A stretch of 64,000 nucleotides of DNA from Massospora cicadina (taxonomy: Eukaryota > Entomophthoromycota > Entomophthoromycetes > Entomophthorales > Entomophthoraceae). The translations under genes were made by a program, and so were the position numbers. The stretch's first letter is position 1; each line of letters opens with the position of its first letter. The stretch is from contig JAKSZP010009289.1 of assembly GCA_022478985.1 (NCBI GenBank), forward strand, positions 124,001 to 188,000, given 5' to 3'. A model generated the notes under the pieces. The model had not been told where the DNA came from and ran no database searches. It saw only the letters and a program-made list of their open reading frames with translations. This document shows, piece after piece, positions 10,860 through 20,609 of the stretch.

Positions 10860-12000
10860 TGTAAGTCTTGGGGACATGCCCTTGCAAGTGGATAGGGTTC
10901 AGCACCCCTTCCAGATGAAAAGGGGCCCCAAGGCTCCAGTGGACCCTCTGTCACAGCTGAGCGACATGGCCCATATGATAGATGAGCGCTGGGTGATGGC
11001 TTCCCCACCCAAAGGCATCCCACTCCAGCCCCTTCCCCCTCTTCAATTCTGGTAAGCTTGATAGAAGGGGTCTGCAAGGAGATGGCAAACATCAGTGGGC
11101 ATGGAGAGGGCCCTGGGACCACCCACTCCCCAGGCAAACCATGACCAAAATTTGGGAAAATGGCTTTTCCCAACCTCGGAGCACAGCTGGCAATTTCTGG
11201 ACTTGGGGAGACAGTCTGGACTGGCCTGCTTTGGAAATCAAATCAGAATGCATCTCAGCTTGCAAACCCAGTCCCGAATGACTCAGATCATATGCCCCAA
11301 CTCTCTGAAATGGATTCAGGGAGCTCAGATTGAATGAGTAACCCAATTGAGGGACCAGCTTGAATTGTATAATCTAATCCATGGACCCCTGCCTTCCAAG
11401 ATGAATCTGGACCACCCAAGCCATGCAAACAGGCCAACTCGAGTCATTAGGACCCAGATCAGTAGTATCAACTTGGCTTAGCCCAAAAATTTTGAAAATA
11501 TTCAAAATTTTGTAAGCTTTTGCCAGAATTAGTATCAGCCTTCTACCCCCTCCAAGCCAGCCAGCCAAATACCTTTCCTATCCCCCAAATGACCCATCCC
11601 TTGATACCTTCCCATGCATATAGCCCAGTTTAAAAGGCAACTTCCCCGCTGAGGGCAGTAGTCAGTTCATTCTTTTGACTTTCATCGAATATAATCCAAA
11701 ATATCTGCCTATTTTGCCGCATCCTCTGTCTGCCCTTAAAAAATTCCTTCATTTGATTTGATGAAGTGCATTGTCACCCAAATCCTATTGCTGATGTTCA
11801 CCAACTAGATTATCCAGTCACTCAATCCTGCCATGTGTCAGCAGATTGTAGATGCAATAATCCGCCCCACCCCCAATAATAAAATGCTGCTTCATTCATT
11901 TTCATGCGTCCATTTTAAAGGAGACCCTTCAATTTAATTTGGTCACCGAGTCCACCAAAAATGCTTCCCAAATAAAGCAGCCTCAAGGCATCACTGACCT
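10860..12000 (+). repeat. Chromovirus 5' LTR, 3' end deleted
   Basis: Aligns with 14583 to about 15735 throughout (TGTAAG(T/C)CTTGGGGAC at the start, AATAATCCGCCC(C/T)(A/G)CCCCCAAT near 11860/15590). A TATA-like TTTAAAAGGCAAC at about 11629 follows CATGCATATAGCCC. The alignment stops at about GACC|TATACCCC, where RT sequence begins. Confidence 0.75.
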
Positions 12001-14500
12001 ATACCCCTTACCCTTAGAACAGAGCATCGCCCAGGCCATTGTCAAGTCTCACGTCTTCTTAAAAATTGACCTGGTGGACACCTTCAGTCAGGTGAGGGTG
12101 GCGAGGGGACAGGAGTGGCTCACAGCTATCCACACTCTCTGGGGCTTTTCCAGTTTATAGTGATGCTGTTTGGCTTGAAAAATGCGCCAGCCACCTTCCA
12201 GCGCCTCATTGAAATGTGTGAGGAACTTGCGTTTCATTGTGCAGTGGCCTATATTGATGACATTTTTGTCCATTTTCCACCCCAAACAACATGTCTGGGA
12301 CCTTGAAGCAGTAATGGCAGCCCTAATAAGGCAGGGCTATTCGTTAAACCCTCCAAGTGCAAATTCTTCAGGGATGAGGTTAACTTACTAGTGAATCTTG
12401 ACTAGAAGGATGGGTATTCCGAAACCCCTGCAAGCTGGAGGCCATTCAGTATTGGCCTACCCCAACCACTCAAAATCAGCTTTGCAGCTTTCTCAGAACT
12501 GTCATCTTTTTGAGGATATCAAGGAGGTGTTTCTAACAGCCCCTGTCCTGCATTATGCCGACATGTCTATCCCTTCATAGTAGCCTGTAATGCCTCGTCA
12601 GTGGAAGTGGGTGCCGTGCTGCTGCAAGAGCATGAGGGAGTTGAGCATCTGGTGGCCTATTACTCCCAGAAGTTTACCGCAACAGAGCAAGCATGGCCAA
12701 TATATGATAAGGAGCTTGCAGCGGTGGTGTAGTTACTCACCCACTGGTGATATCTCCTGCAGGGCGCCCTGCACGAAGTTAAAATTTGGATGGAAATAAG
12801 GCCCTGATCTACAACTGCAAACCTTAGAGGCTAGGACACTGGCAAACTCACATATATCAAGACCTCTGTGAGTTCCATTTTAAGTACAAATTCATCAAAA
12901 GCTCACTGAACATCTTGCGGACATGCTCAACTGTAACTCTCTCCCTGTTCCCCAATGGGGAGGAGGACCCATTAGACCTTATGATGGTAGTGCCCTCCCA
13001 AATCCTCTCATTGGCTCCCCCTGCTGTATCCTTCGCTGATGTATACCCTAACACTCCGCTCCTCCCACGTGTCCTCACTTCCCAAACCTGCTGACCTTAA
13101 GGAATCGAGCTTCTAGCTGACTTAGAGGCCATGCGCCACAAGAGAACTCCATATACCTTGCAGGATGGAACGATCTGGTTCTGTGATTGGGTTTGGGTTC
13201 CAGCTTCCCTACGCAGCCATGTTATTTAGGAACACCATGTCCAGCAGACCATCAGCCACACCAGTATCAAAAAGTGTGCAGATCTCATAAAGAGAACCTA
13301 TAATTGGCCTGGGTCCTCAAAGGACATTCCCAATTGGATTTCTTGTTGTGTCACACGCACTCAGGCAAAATCAGATCATTCAGGAAAGAAGGGACTGTTA
13401 CACCCCTTGCAGCAGGATGAGGGGCCATGGACCTTGGTCTCAGTGGACTTTATCTTGGAGCTCCCAACCTTATGTGGATCTGATGTAATAATGGTAGTCA
13501 TGGACCAATTTACCAAGTTGGCACTCTTCATCCCCTGCCTCTCTTCTGTTACTGCGGTGGAGACCGCAAAGTAATTTGTCAATCATGTCTTTGCCATGTT
13601 TGGTCTCCCCAAGGAGATAGTGAGTAAAGGGGACCCCAGTTCACGCCTCCCAGTTCTGGGAGGAGTTGTTGATCCTCCTTTACATCAAGCCCTGCAGATC
13701 CACTGCCTACCACCCCAGTCTGATGGGCAGACTGAGCGTGTGAACCAGGTACTGGAGCAGTACTTGCGCTGCTATGTGACGGCCTTGCAAGACACCTGGG
13801 CCAAGGACCTACCCCTAGCACAGTTTGCATACAACAACTCCCTCCTCCATTCCTCAACCAGCTTCTCTCCCTGTGAGGCCACTCTGGGGTATAACCCTCT
13901 TCCTAAATTAGTCTCCGACTCTCCTCAGCAGTTCCAGCCACCAAGGACCGCGTAAGCTCTTTCCACAAGATGCATAACCTGGTTTGTGAAGAATTGACAA
14001 AGTCCATTGAGGAATACAAGAAGTTCGCTGATCATAAGCGTCTTCTTGGGAATGAGATCATGTTTGGTTCCCTTGTCATGTTAGATACCCGCAACCTTTC
14101 CCTAAGACCCTCATTCATAAGCTCGCAGCCAAGTGCTCAGGACCCTTTGTGGTTGAAAAGGATTTAGTAACGGAGCCTACCGCCTGAGACTGCCACGCAC
14201 TGGAAGCAGCACAATGTCTTCCACACCTCCCTTCAAACCCCTTTAAGGGGGAAAGTCCAACATACCCTGAGCCAATTGTCATCGAGGAATCCCAGGAGTG
14301 GAGATGGAGGCCATTATAGCTTACCAAAGGTCCCGCTTCTCCATTCAGTACTTGGTTGCCTGGCAAGGTTACTCCTCATATAAGAACAGCTTGTGAACGC
14401 GCTCTACTATACAAAATTTAAGGACCTGATAGAAGAATTCCACGCCTCACACCTGACAGTGCCCCACCCTCCCCAGGAAAATCACAGCTATTCTTGCCAT
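11995..14500 (+). pseudogene. Chromovirus pol remnant: RT, RNase H, integrase, chromodomain
   Basis: The RT has FLKIDLVDTFSQVRV, then after a frameshift LFGLKNAPATFQRLIE and the catalytic AYIDDIFV (YIDD at 12250-12261, intact). RNase H-like sequence follows (EVFLTAPVLHYAD, VGAVLLQEHEGVEHLVAYYSQKF, DKELAAVV). The integrase runs from about 13140 to 13960, with VSVDFILELP carrying the first Asp and SDGQTERVNQVLEQYL carrying the Glu, then LPLAQFAYNNSLLHSST. A chromodomain follows at about 14296-14440 (VEMEAIIAYQRSRFSIQYLVAWQGY, then a stop, then LIEEFHASH), which defines the chromovirus branch. At least six frame breaks make the polyprotein non-functional. Confidence 0.85.
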
Positions 14501-14567
14501 AAAGTTACTGAAGCGCCACAAGAACTATGCTTTGGTCCATGCCCCCGTGGGTGGGATCCTCCCTGTC

Positions 14568-14582
14568 AAAAAGAAAGGGTAG
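14568..14582 (+). other. Polypurine tract before the chromovirus 3' LTR
   Basis: AAAAAGAAAGGGTAG lies immediately before the TG of the 3' LTR, where the plus-strand primer of an LTR retrotransposon is expected. Confidence 0.7.
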
Positions 14583-16213
14583 TGTAAGCCTTGGGGACCA
14601 CCCTTGCAACTGGATAGGGTTCAGCATCCTTCCAGACTAAAAGGGGCCCCAAGGCTTCAGAGGACCCACTGTCACAGCTGGGTGACCTGGCTCGTGTGAT
14701 AGATGAGCGCTGGGTGATGGCTTTCCCACCCAAAGACATCCCACTCCCATCCCATCCCCCCTCTTCAATTCTGGTAAGCTTGATAGAAGGGTCTGCAAGG
14801 AGATGGCATACATCAGGGGGCATGGAGAGGGCCCTGGGACCACCCACTCCCCATGCAAACCATGGCTGAGACTTGGGAAAATGGAAACTCTTAAACTAAG
14901 AGCCTGTCTGGCAATTTCTGGACTTGGGAGACAGTCTGGACTGGCCTGCTTTGGAAGTCAGATCAGAATGCATCTCAGATTGCAAACCCAGTCCTAAATG
15001 ACTCAGATCATATGCCCCAACTCTCTAAAATGGATTCAGGGAGCTCGGATTGCATGAGTAACCCAATTGAGGTACCAGCTTGAATTGTATAATCTAATCC
15101 ATGGGCCCCTGCCTTCCAGGATGAATCTGGACCACCCAAGCCATGCAAACAGGCCAACTCGAGTCATCAGGACCCAGATCAGTAGTATCAACTTGGCTTA
15201 GCCCCAAAAATTTGGAAAATTTGCAAAAATATTCTAAGCTTTTTTCTGGGATTTGGGAAATGCCTTCTACCCCCTCTGATCCAACCAACCAAATCCCTTT
15301 CCCATCCCCCAAATGACCAATCCCTCAATACCTCCCCATGCATATAGCCCAGTTTAAAAGTCAATTGCCCCCACTGTGGGCAGTTGTCAGTTCATTCATT
15401 TGCCTTTCATCAAATAAAATCCGAAATATCTACCTAGTTTGCCGCGGCTTCCATCTTCCTTTAAAAATTTATAAAAAAAGCCTTTGTTCTATCCAACAAA
15501 GCGCACCATAGCCCTAATCCTCTTGCCAAAGTTTTCTGACTGGATTATAAGTCGCTCAATCTCCCTACATGGCAGCGAATCATAAACGTAATAATCCGCC
15601 CTGCCCCCAATGATGAACCTGCTGCTTCATTCATTTTCAAGTGCCCGTTTAATGGAGACCCTTCCATCCATTCAGTCGCTGAGTTTGCCAAAACTGCTCC
15701 CCAGTTGAATCAGCCTAAGGCGTCCCTGGCCTGCTGTGCGTGGGTTTGGCTTCTATAGCCGCCTCTGCCACCACTGGTCCAGCCCACTAATGGGACCTTG
15801 AGCGCCCCCTACAGTGGAAGCTCAGTCCCAGCCCCTCTCATGGGGTTTGCCATACCTCCGCACATATTTCCAATAATGTGGCGGCCTCTGTGCAATCCCT
15901 CACTTGCGTGCAAGTGTGTGTATCTGAATCTAAAGGCCAGCAACCTCAAACCCTGGAGGAGTTGTTGTCCTCCCTGCCTCTCCTGCCTTTGAGGGGTTGC
16001 CCCGCAAGACCACGGTTGCCCCCAATGCAACCATCTCATTGGCCTTAGGGGCCTTCAATACGTTGCTTAACTTTTGCTTTCCTCACTTCCCCTATAACCC
16101 CACTTCTTCTAGTCGCTTGGACCTCATGCCTTTGGTATTCTGGGGCCTTCACTGGGTGCTAGCACACCGTGGTGGGGATCCCAGTCTAGTTCTTCTTAGC
16201 TGAATCCGTGACA
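14583..16213 (+). repeat. Chromovirus 3' LTR (1.63 kb if the whole segment is LTR)
   Basis: Starts TGTAAGCC after the polypurine tract and ends GTGACA beside the GACCC duplication. The first 1.15 kb is matched at 10860-12000; the last 480 bp has no partner in the window. Because the right end is marked by both CA and the duplication, I infer that the LTR is long. The alternative is a shorter LTR (about 890 bp) followed by leader/gag sequence of a second tandem copy. The 15795-15990 stretch has Pro/Ser-rich coding character (SAPYSGSSVPAPLMGF), which keeps that alternative alive. Confidence 0.6.
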
Positions 16214-19132
16214 GACCCTCTGGGCAGTGTGTTCATTTTATGCATATCTGCCACTCAGCACTCCACATATAAAAGAGAATTTATTTGAAGTGGGGCGACG
16301 TTTCATGCAGGCCTGTGGCAGAAGGGTGTGAGTCAAGATATTTTAACAGAGAATGAGGTGGGTAGGTTTGCTGATGCCCAGGGCGTGGAAGAAGTTGGAT
16401 CAGGCTGCGCATGACCAGTGCTGGGTTGAGAGCGTTGGGTTGGTGACTGCAGCAATCCAGGTGCTAAGTACTTTGGTGGAGTGGGCCTCAAAGTTGAGCA
16501 GGCCCATTTCACCACTATAACGAGGGACAAACAAGACATCCAGACACACTGGCGGTGGGCGGCCTAACCAGAGCCACCCTTACAGTAGGGTATATGATGA
16601 GGTGAAGAAATAGTGGAAAAGGAGATGACATGGGCCAAAAACCAGACTTTTGACAGGAGCATAGAGTTGGCAAGCACCGACCATCCTGGGAGGGTAGTAT
16701 GGTGGGTCCTGAGGGAAGCTAAGAATTTTGTAACCTTGTGCAGGATAAGGTGTTCTATCACCGTTGATGCATACCCTCCCACCTCCAGCCACACCTCCAA
16801 ATGGCGTACCAAACCAGCAGTGGGTCTTGGCTTGAAAGGGAGCACAAGCGGGGCAGATTGGGGTGGGTGGGGCAAGCAAACCTGTGAGCAAGCTGCTGAA
16901 GCAGGTAGAAAACGGGGAACTGGTGATCAGCATTCTTGGTACTCGCCAAGGAGAATGATTTCAGTTATGGAGGCGTTAAGTGCAGCGTAACTTACCCTGG
17001 AGTAAACCTGGACAGTAGCCTCAAAAACGCGTAAATTTTAATTGTAAGACACCGCAACCACACAATCATCAGCAAACGCCAACATCTTTACTGGTGTTTG
17101 GCCTTGAACCTGGACTCCAGTAAGGCGGGCATTTACATTTCGCAAAAGTGGGCCAAGGATGAAATTATACAAGAGTGGACTTAAAGGGTCCCCTTGGCGT
17201 AGGTCCCTTTGATGGTAACTCATCAGTAAGGAAGCCAGGGCCACGCACAGCCATTATGGCAGATCCGTGAGCAACATTATCCAATTAATGAACTGATGGG
17301 GGAGGTGGAACTTGTGAAGGCAGGCTTTGAGGTAATCCCTGTTGGCTCTATCATAAGCCTTCTACTGGTCTAGAAAAACAAGTGTTCCAGTAGCCGTGAA
17401 TTGGATGACGTTGGCAACAGTATGTATGTTATCCCAAATAGACCGCTTTGTGATGAATCCAAATTGCTCAGGCGAAATGAGAGCAGAGGCAACTACACTA
17501 GGTGGTTGGCCATAATTTTAGTAAATAATTCTGTATAGTATTAGTAAGTAAAATGGGGCATCAGTTGGCAAAAGTCCAGCTTATCCCATTTCTTATATAG
17601 CATTATTGTGAAAGCCTCGTTGCCCCCAGGGAGGAGGCGTGTTTTGAGCAAACACTGATTCATAGAGGCAGGCAGTAAGGAGGAATAATAAGTGTAATAA
17701 TTCTTGTAGAACTCATAGGAATCCTTTCTGGACTTGGGCATTTCCTGTACAGTGCACTGTGAATGGCAGACCAGAGTTCATCCTAAGAAATTAATTTCAT
17801 CAACTCCAGATAACAGGAAATAGTGAAAAAAAATGCGCACTTTTGAGAAAATCAGCAACTTTCGGCTGGTTCAACTAGGTCAGAGCGATAAAATTTGGAG
17901 TTATAATTTCTAACTTCTATTGCCACTTTTGCTGGAGTATCTGCGACGGAGTGGTCCAGCTGCCTCACCTGTGTGCAGGACAAGATCTGTCATGGCGTGA
18001 AGAATTTTTGGAAAAATTAAGCAGAGCACGTGTCATATGCCAATATACTCTTTGCCTTATTCTGCACACAAAAAGTTGTTTGTTCTGCCTTACCAGTGTG
18101 TTAAGGTGAATGGGACCTTCTTCCCACTTGCAATCCTAAGTTGGGATGTAGCCTGCAGCAGGGATTTTAGACTCCAGGTGTCCACTTCTGCAAGCGTGCA
18201 CATGATGACTACCAAGGCAGCCTGAGAGTGCCATGAAGAGATGTGGTGTGCCTAGCAGATGGTGTTCGCTTTGAATTGTGACCAAGTTGACACTGGGTCC
18301 ACACATAACAGTGTGGTAAATTCCGGAGCTGAGGTTTTGGTGTCCACCCATGAGGAAAACCTGCGCGACATGATCTCAGCTGTTTAGAATTTGAACCACA
18401 CAACACCTGTTCCACTGGGTGCAAAAAGAGGTGGAAACCAATACAATCCGATGGTCAGATAAATCATGTTTCGTCATTGTAAAGTGTGCAACCTGAGACT
18501 AAAATTCAATGGTGCAAGAATAAGGTCAATGTGGGACATTGACCACAGCTGACTGTTGTGCACATGGGGGCGAGACATGTTTGGTAGCAGCGTTGCATGT
18601 TGAGGCAGGGTATCAAACAACCCCAAGTAGCCTTTAGAATGCGAAGTTCTACATGCCTCTGTGAGGGGTAGGCGTTGAAGGCTATTTACCTTTGGCTTGG
18701 TTGGTCCAGAAGTTCATATCGCCCACCACAAATGGGTCAGGTGGAAGTGGGACGGAATTAATGGCTGATAAAAATTCCCAATGAGCTCATGCACAGGTTG
18801 GGGCGTATAAATTAACAAAAGCGTGCACTTCATCATTTCACAAAAGGACACAACAACAACACGGCCATTGAGGTATGAAGATGAAGAAATAAATTTAAAG
18901 TTATGGGTCACTCATATAAGCACCCCACAATGTGGCGACCAAAAGGAAAGGGAAGGTAGGAACATGGTTGCTCATATGTCCTCAGCACCATATGGACAGT
19001 GGGTTTTCTGAATGGCCAGGATGCCCACGGGAGAATTTATTTTTATTAAACTCAGTTTCCTAGCCCAGGACAGTGAATCCTTGAGTCCAGCGATGTTCAA
19101 CGTCCCTATTTTGAAGGCTCCCCCTTCAAACC

Positions 19133-19861
19133 TTAGGTGCGAGGGGAAGGGCCCCCTTTGCCTCCCTTTGCCACTTTCTCCATGGCGGTGATATGTGACC
19201 TCATTACTGGGCCACCATATGCATCTTTAAGGAAGTCCATTACTTTGGATGTAGGTGTTGATTTGAACTTTTTTCTAATCCTTTCATAAGACTTCACATT
19301 GCTGTGTGCTTGCAGTGCCCCTTTGCAGGTTTGTGAACAATTGGCAGGGAAATTTGTGGGAGAATCAGTTTTGATTGAGGCTTGGTAACATTGGTCAGGC
19401 ATATCTGAATCACCCATTGGGTCTTCAGGCAGGGTGGTACAATCTGAATGGTGGATGAATTCATGAGCTGCTTCTGCAGCAAATGACTCAAGGTCATCCT
19501 GGAACAGTGCAGGCGGGATCATGGATGCGGCTGTGGCCATTACCTTGGCCACCGCTCTGCAGGCCTGCTTGGCCTTCTTATGCTCCTGAAGAGACATAAG
19601 TTTTGAATGTAGCACCCTGCATGCCCCACGGAAAGGCGCATTGGTGTCTATAGCTGGTTCATAATGGGCGACTGCACCACTTATTGCATCTGGGATGGTT
19701 TTGTTTTGTGTAATGCCCTCCTTAGTGGGGCAGGTGTGGTCCTTGAGGCCAAAAGCATGACAAAAGGTGCATATAGGAGGTGCACTATCAACGATGACAT
19801 GGAATGGGCAGTAATCTAGCACATCAGTTTTTACAAAAGTGGTTTGGGGGATTTGGGTCAA
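19133..19861 (-). CDS. LINE copy B ORF1 C-terminal part (242 codons open), zinc knuckle protein
   Basis: This is the longest open frame in the window. It begins MTQIPQTTFVKTDVLDYCPF, but ORF1 really starts upstream (about 20500) and is shifted out of frame, so the Met is internal. The zinc knuckle CTFCHAFGLKDHTCP is near residue 35; Leu occupies the expected His position. Downstream it is basic and Lys-rich (KSYERIRKKFKSTPTSK) and ends KGGKGGPSPRT, typical of an RNA-binding protein tail. In its family ORF1 coats the element RNA. Copies A2 and C align but are more broken. It probably does not yield a working protein. Confidence 0.7.
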   Translation of the reverse strand: MTQIPQTTFVKTDVLDYCPFHVIVDSAPPICTFCHAFGLKDHTCPTKEGITQNKTIPDAISGAVAHYEPAIDTNAPFRGACRVLHSKLMSLQEHKKAKQACRAVAKVMATAASMIPPALFQDDLESFAAEAAHEFIHHSDCTTLPEDPMGDSDMPDQCYQASIKTDSPTNFPANCSQTCKGALQAHSNVKSYERIRKKFKSTPTSKVMDFLKDAYGGPVMRSHITAMEKVAKGGKGGPSPRT

Positions 19862-20068
19862 ATCTTCCTCAACTCCTGCATATGGGCTTAGTACAGTGAT
19901 TGCTTCGCCCGTTCACAGGTTTGGCATGAGCGTAACGCGCTGATTTTCAAAGTATTGGACCTCCCCATATGCGGTGAGCCCAGCCATTAGGTGTTACTCC
20001 AGCATGGTGTGCTTAATCATTATAAGTTAGAAAGTGGAACAAAATAAAAATTTGATTTTATAAGTCCA

Positions 20069-20530
20069 TTAAGTGCGCTTTGTGTTGGCTGTTTGTTGAC
20101 CATCTGGTAGGTCCACCACCATGTGAAACTTTGTGGCTTCATCCACCACTTGTTTGTTTTCAAACCTAAGATCCAACCAACCCTGGGGCATGGAGTGCAG
20201 TGCGACACACATTGCATTCAGGAAATGAGTGTACATCACAAAACTTTTCCCAAAGCACAATATGTTGTATATACAGGAATACTCATATCTCATGTCAATT
20301 GACGATAGGGGCTGGGTATTGTGAAATATTGATGAACTGGTCACATTTCATCTGTGATGCCAAATTTTCCGGGGAGATACTAACCGCCAATTTTTTATTA
20401 TTTTGATCCAGGCCGCCGGCGTTGCCAGGGCGTTTACAAAACATGAACAGTATGAGGCCCACTCCTATGCCCTTTATTTTTCTCACCCAATTGCTACCCA
20501 ACTTTGGGTCACATGAATCCCTTCAATAAG
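20069..20530 (-). pseudogene. LINE copy B ORF1 N-terminal part (RRM-like)
   Basis: Carries MPQGWLDLRFENKQVVDEATKF and MVVDLPDGQQ, which align with copy C (DLRLVGLGFENKKETNKASQ, VVDLQDGQW). The pattern of hydrophobic strands with a conserved aromatic fits an RRM-like fold of LINE ORF1 proteins. It is out of frame with the zinc-knuckle part that follows at 19861. Confidence 0.6.
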
Positions 20531-20596
20531 ATTATAAACCTTACCTAGATTGAATCAAATATGTTGCAAAAGTGTTTGCAACAAGAGAGAAAAGTT

Positions 20597-20609
20597 TGAG
20601 GTCCTTATT
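20597..20609. repeat. Target-site duplication of LINE copy B, right copy
   Basis: TGAGGTCCTTATT, identical to 10013-10025. The bases following it continue the G3 protease frame. Confidence 0.85.

Larger units (their letters stand above)
10860..16213 (+). mobile_element. Ty3/gypsy chromovirus inserted in LINE copy B, 5' part deleted
   Basis: The element starts TGTAAG and ends GTGACA, giving the canonical TG...CA, and is bracketed by GACCC. Order: 5' repeat (10860 to about 12000), RT, RNase H, integrase, chromodomain, polypurine tract (14568-14582), 3' repeat (14583-16213). It is more GC-rich than its surroundings, and its frames are broken only modestly, so it is likely the youngest layer. 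Gag and protease are absent: at about 12000 sequence matching the 3' repeat passes straight into the middle of the RT (LYPLPLEQSIAQAIVKS). The simplest reading is an internal deletion from the 5' LTR into the RT. Confidence 0.8.
16214..20596 (-). mobile_element. LINE copy B, 5' part: RT, endonuclease and ORF1
   Basis: Resumes the LINE after the chromovirus. Minus-strand order from 20596: ORF1 (20344-19133), endonuclease (about 19010-17900), RT (about 17740-16300). The RT has LRQGDPLSPLLYNFILGPLL and an intact catalytic KMLAFADDCVV (FADD at 17065-17076), the only one of the three copies to keep FADD. The 5' end (20596, minus AAACTTTTCTCTCTTGTTGC) abuts the right target duplication, so the copy is full length, about 5.2 kb without the nested chromovirus. 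Confidence 0.85.

Noticed and set aside
15798..16203. Independent host gene with Pro-rich protein
   Set aside because: It lies within the segment bounded by the chromovirus TG...CA ends and its 5-bp duplication, so it is part of that element.
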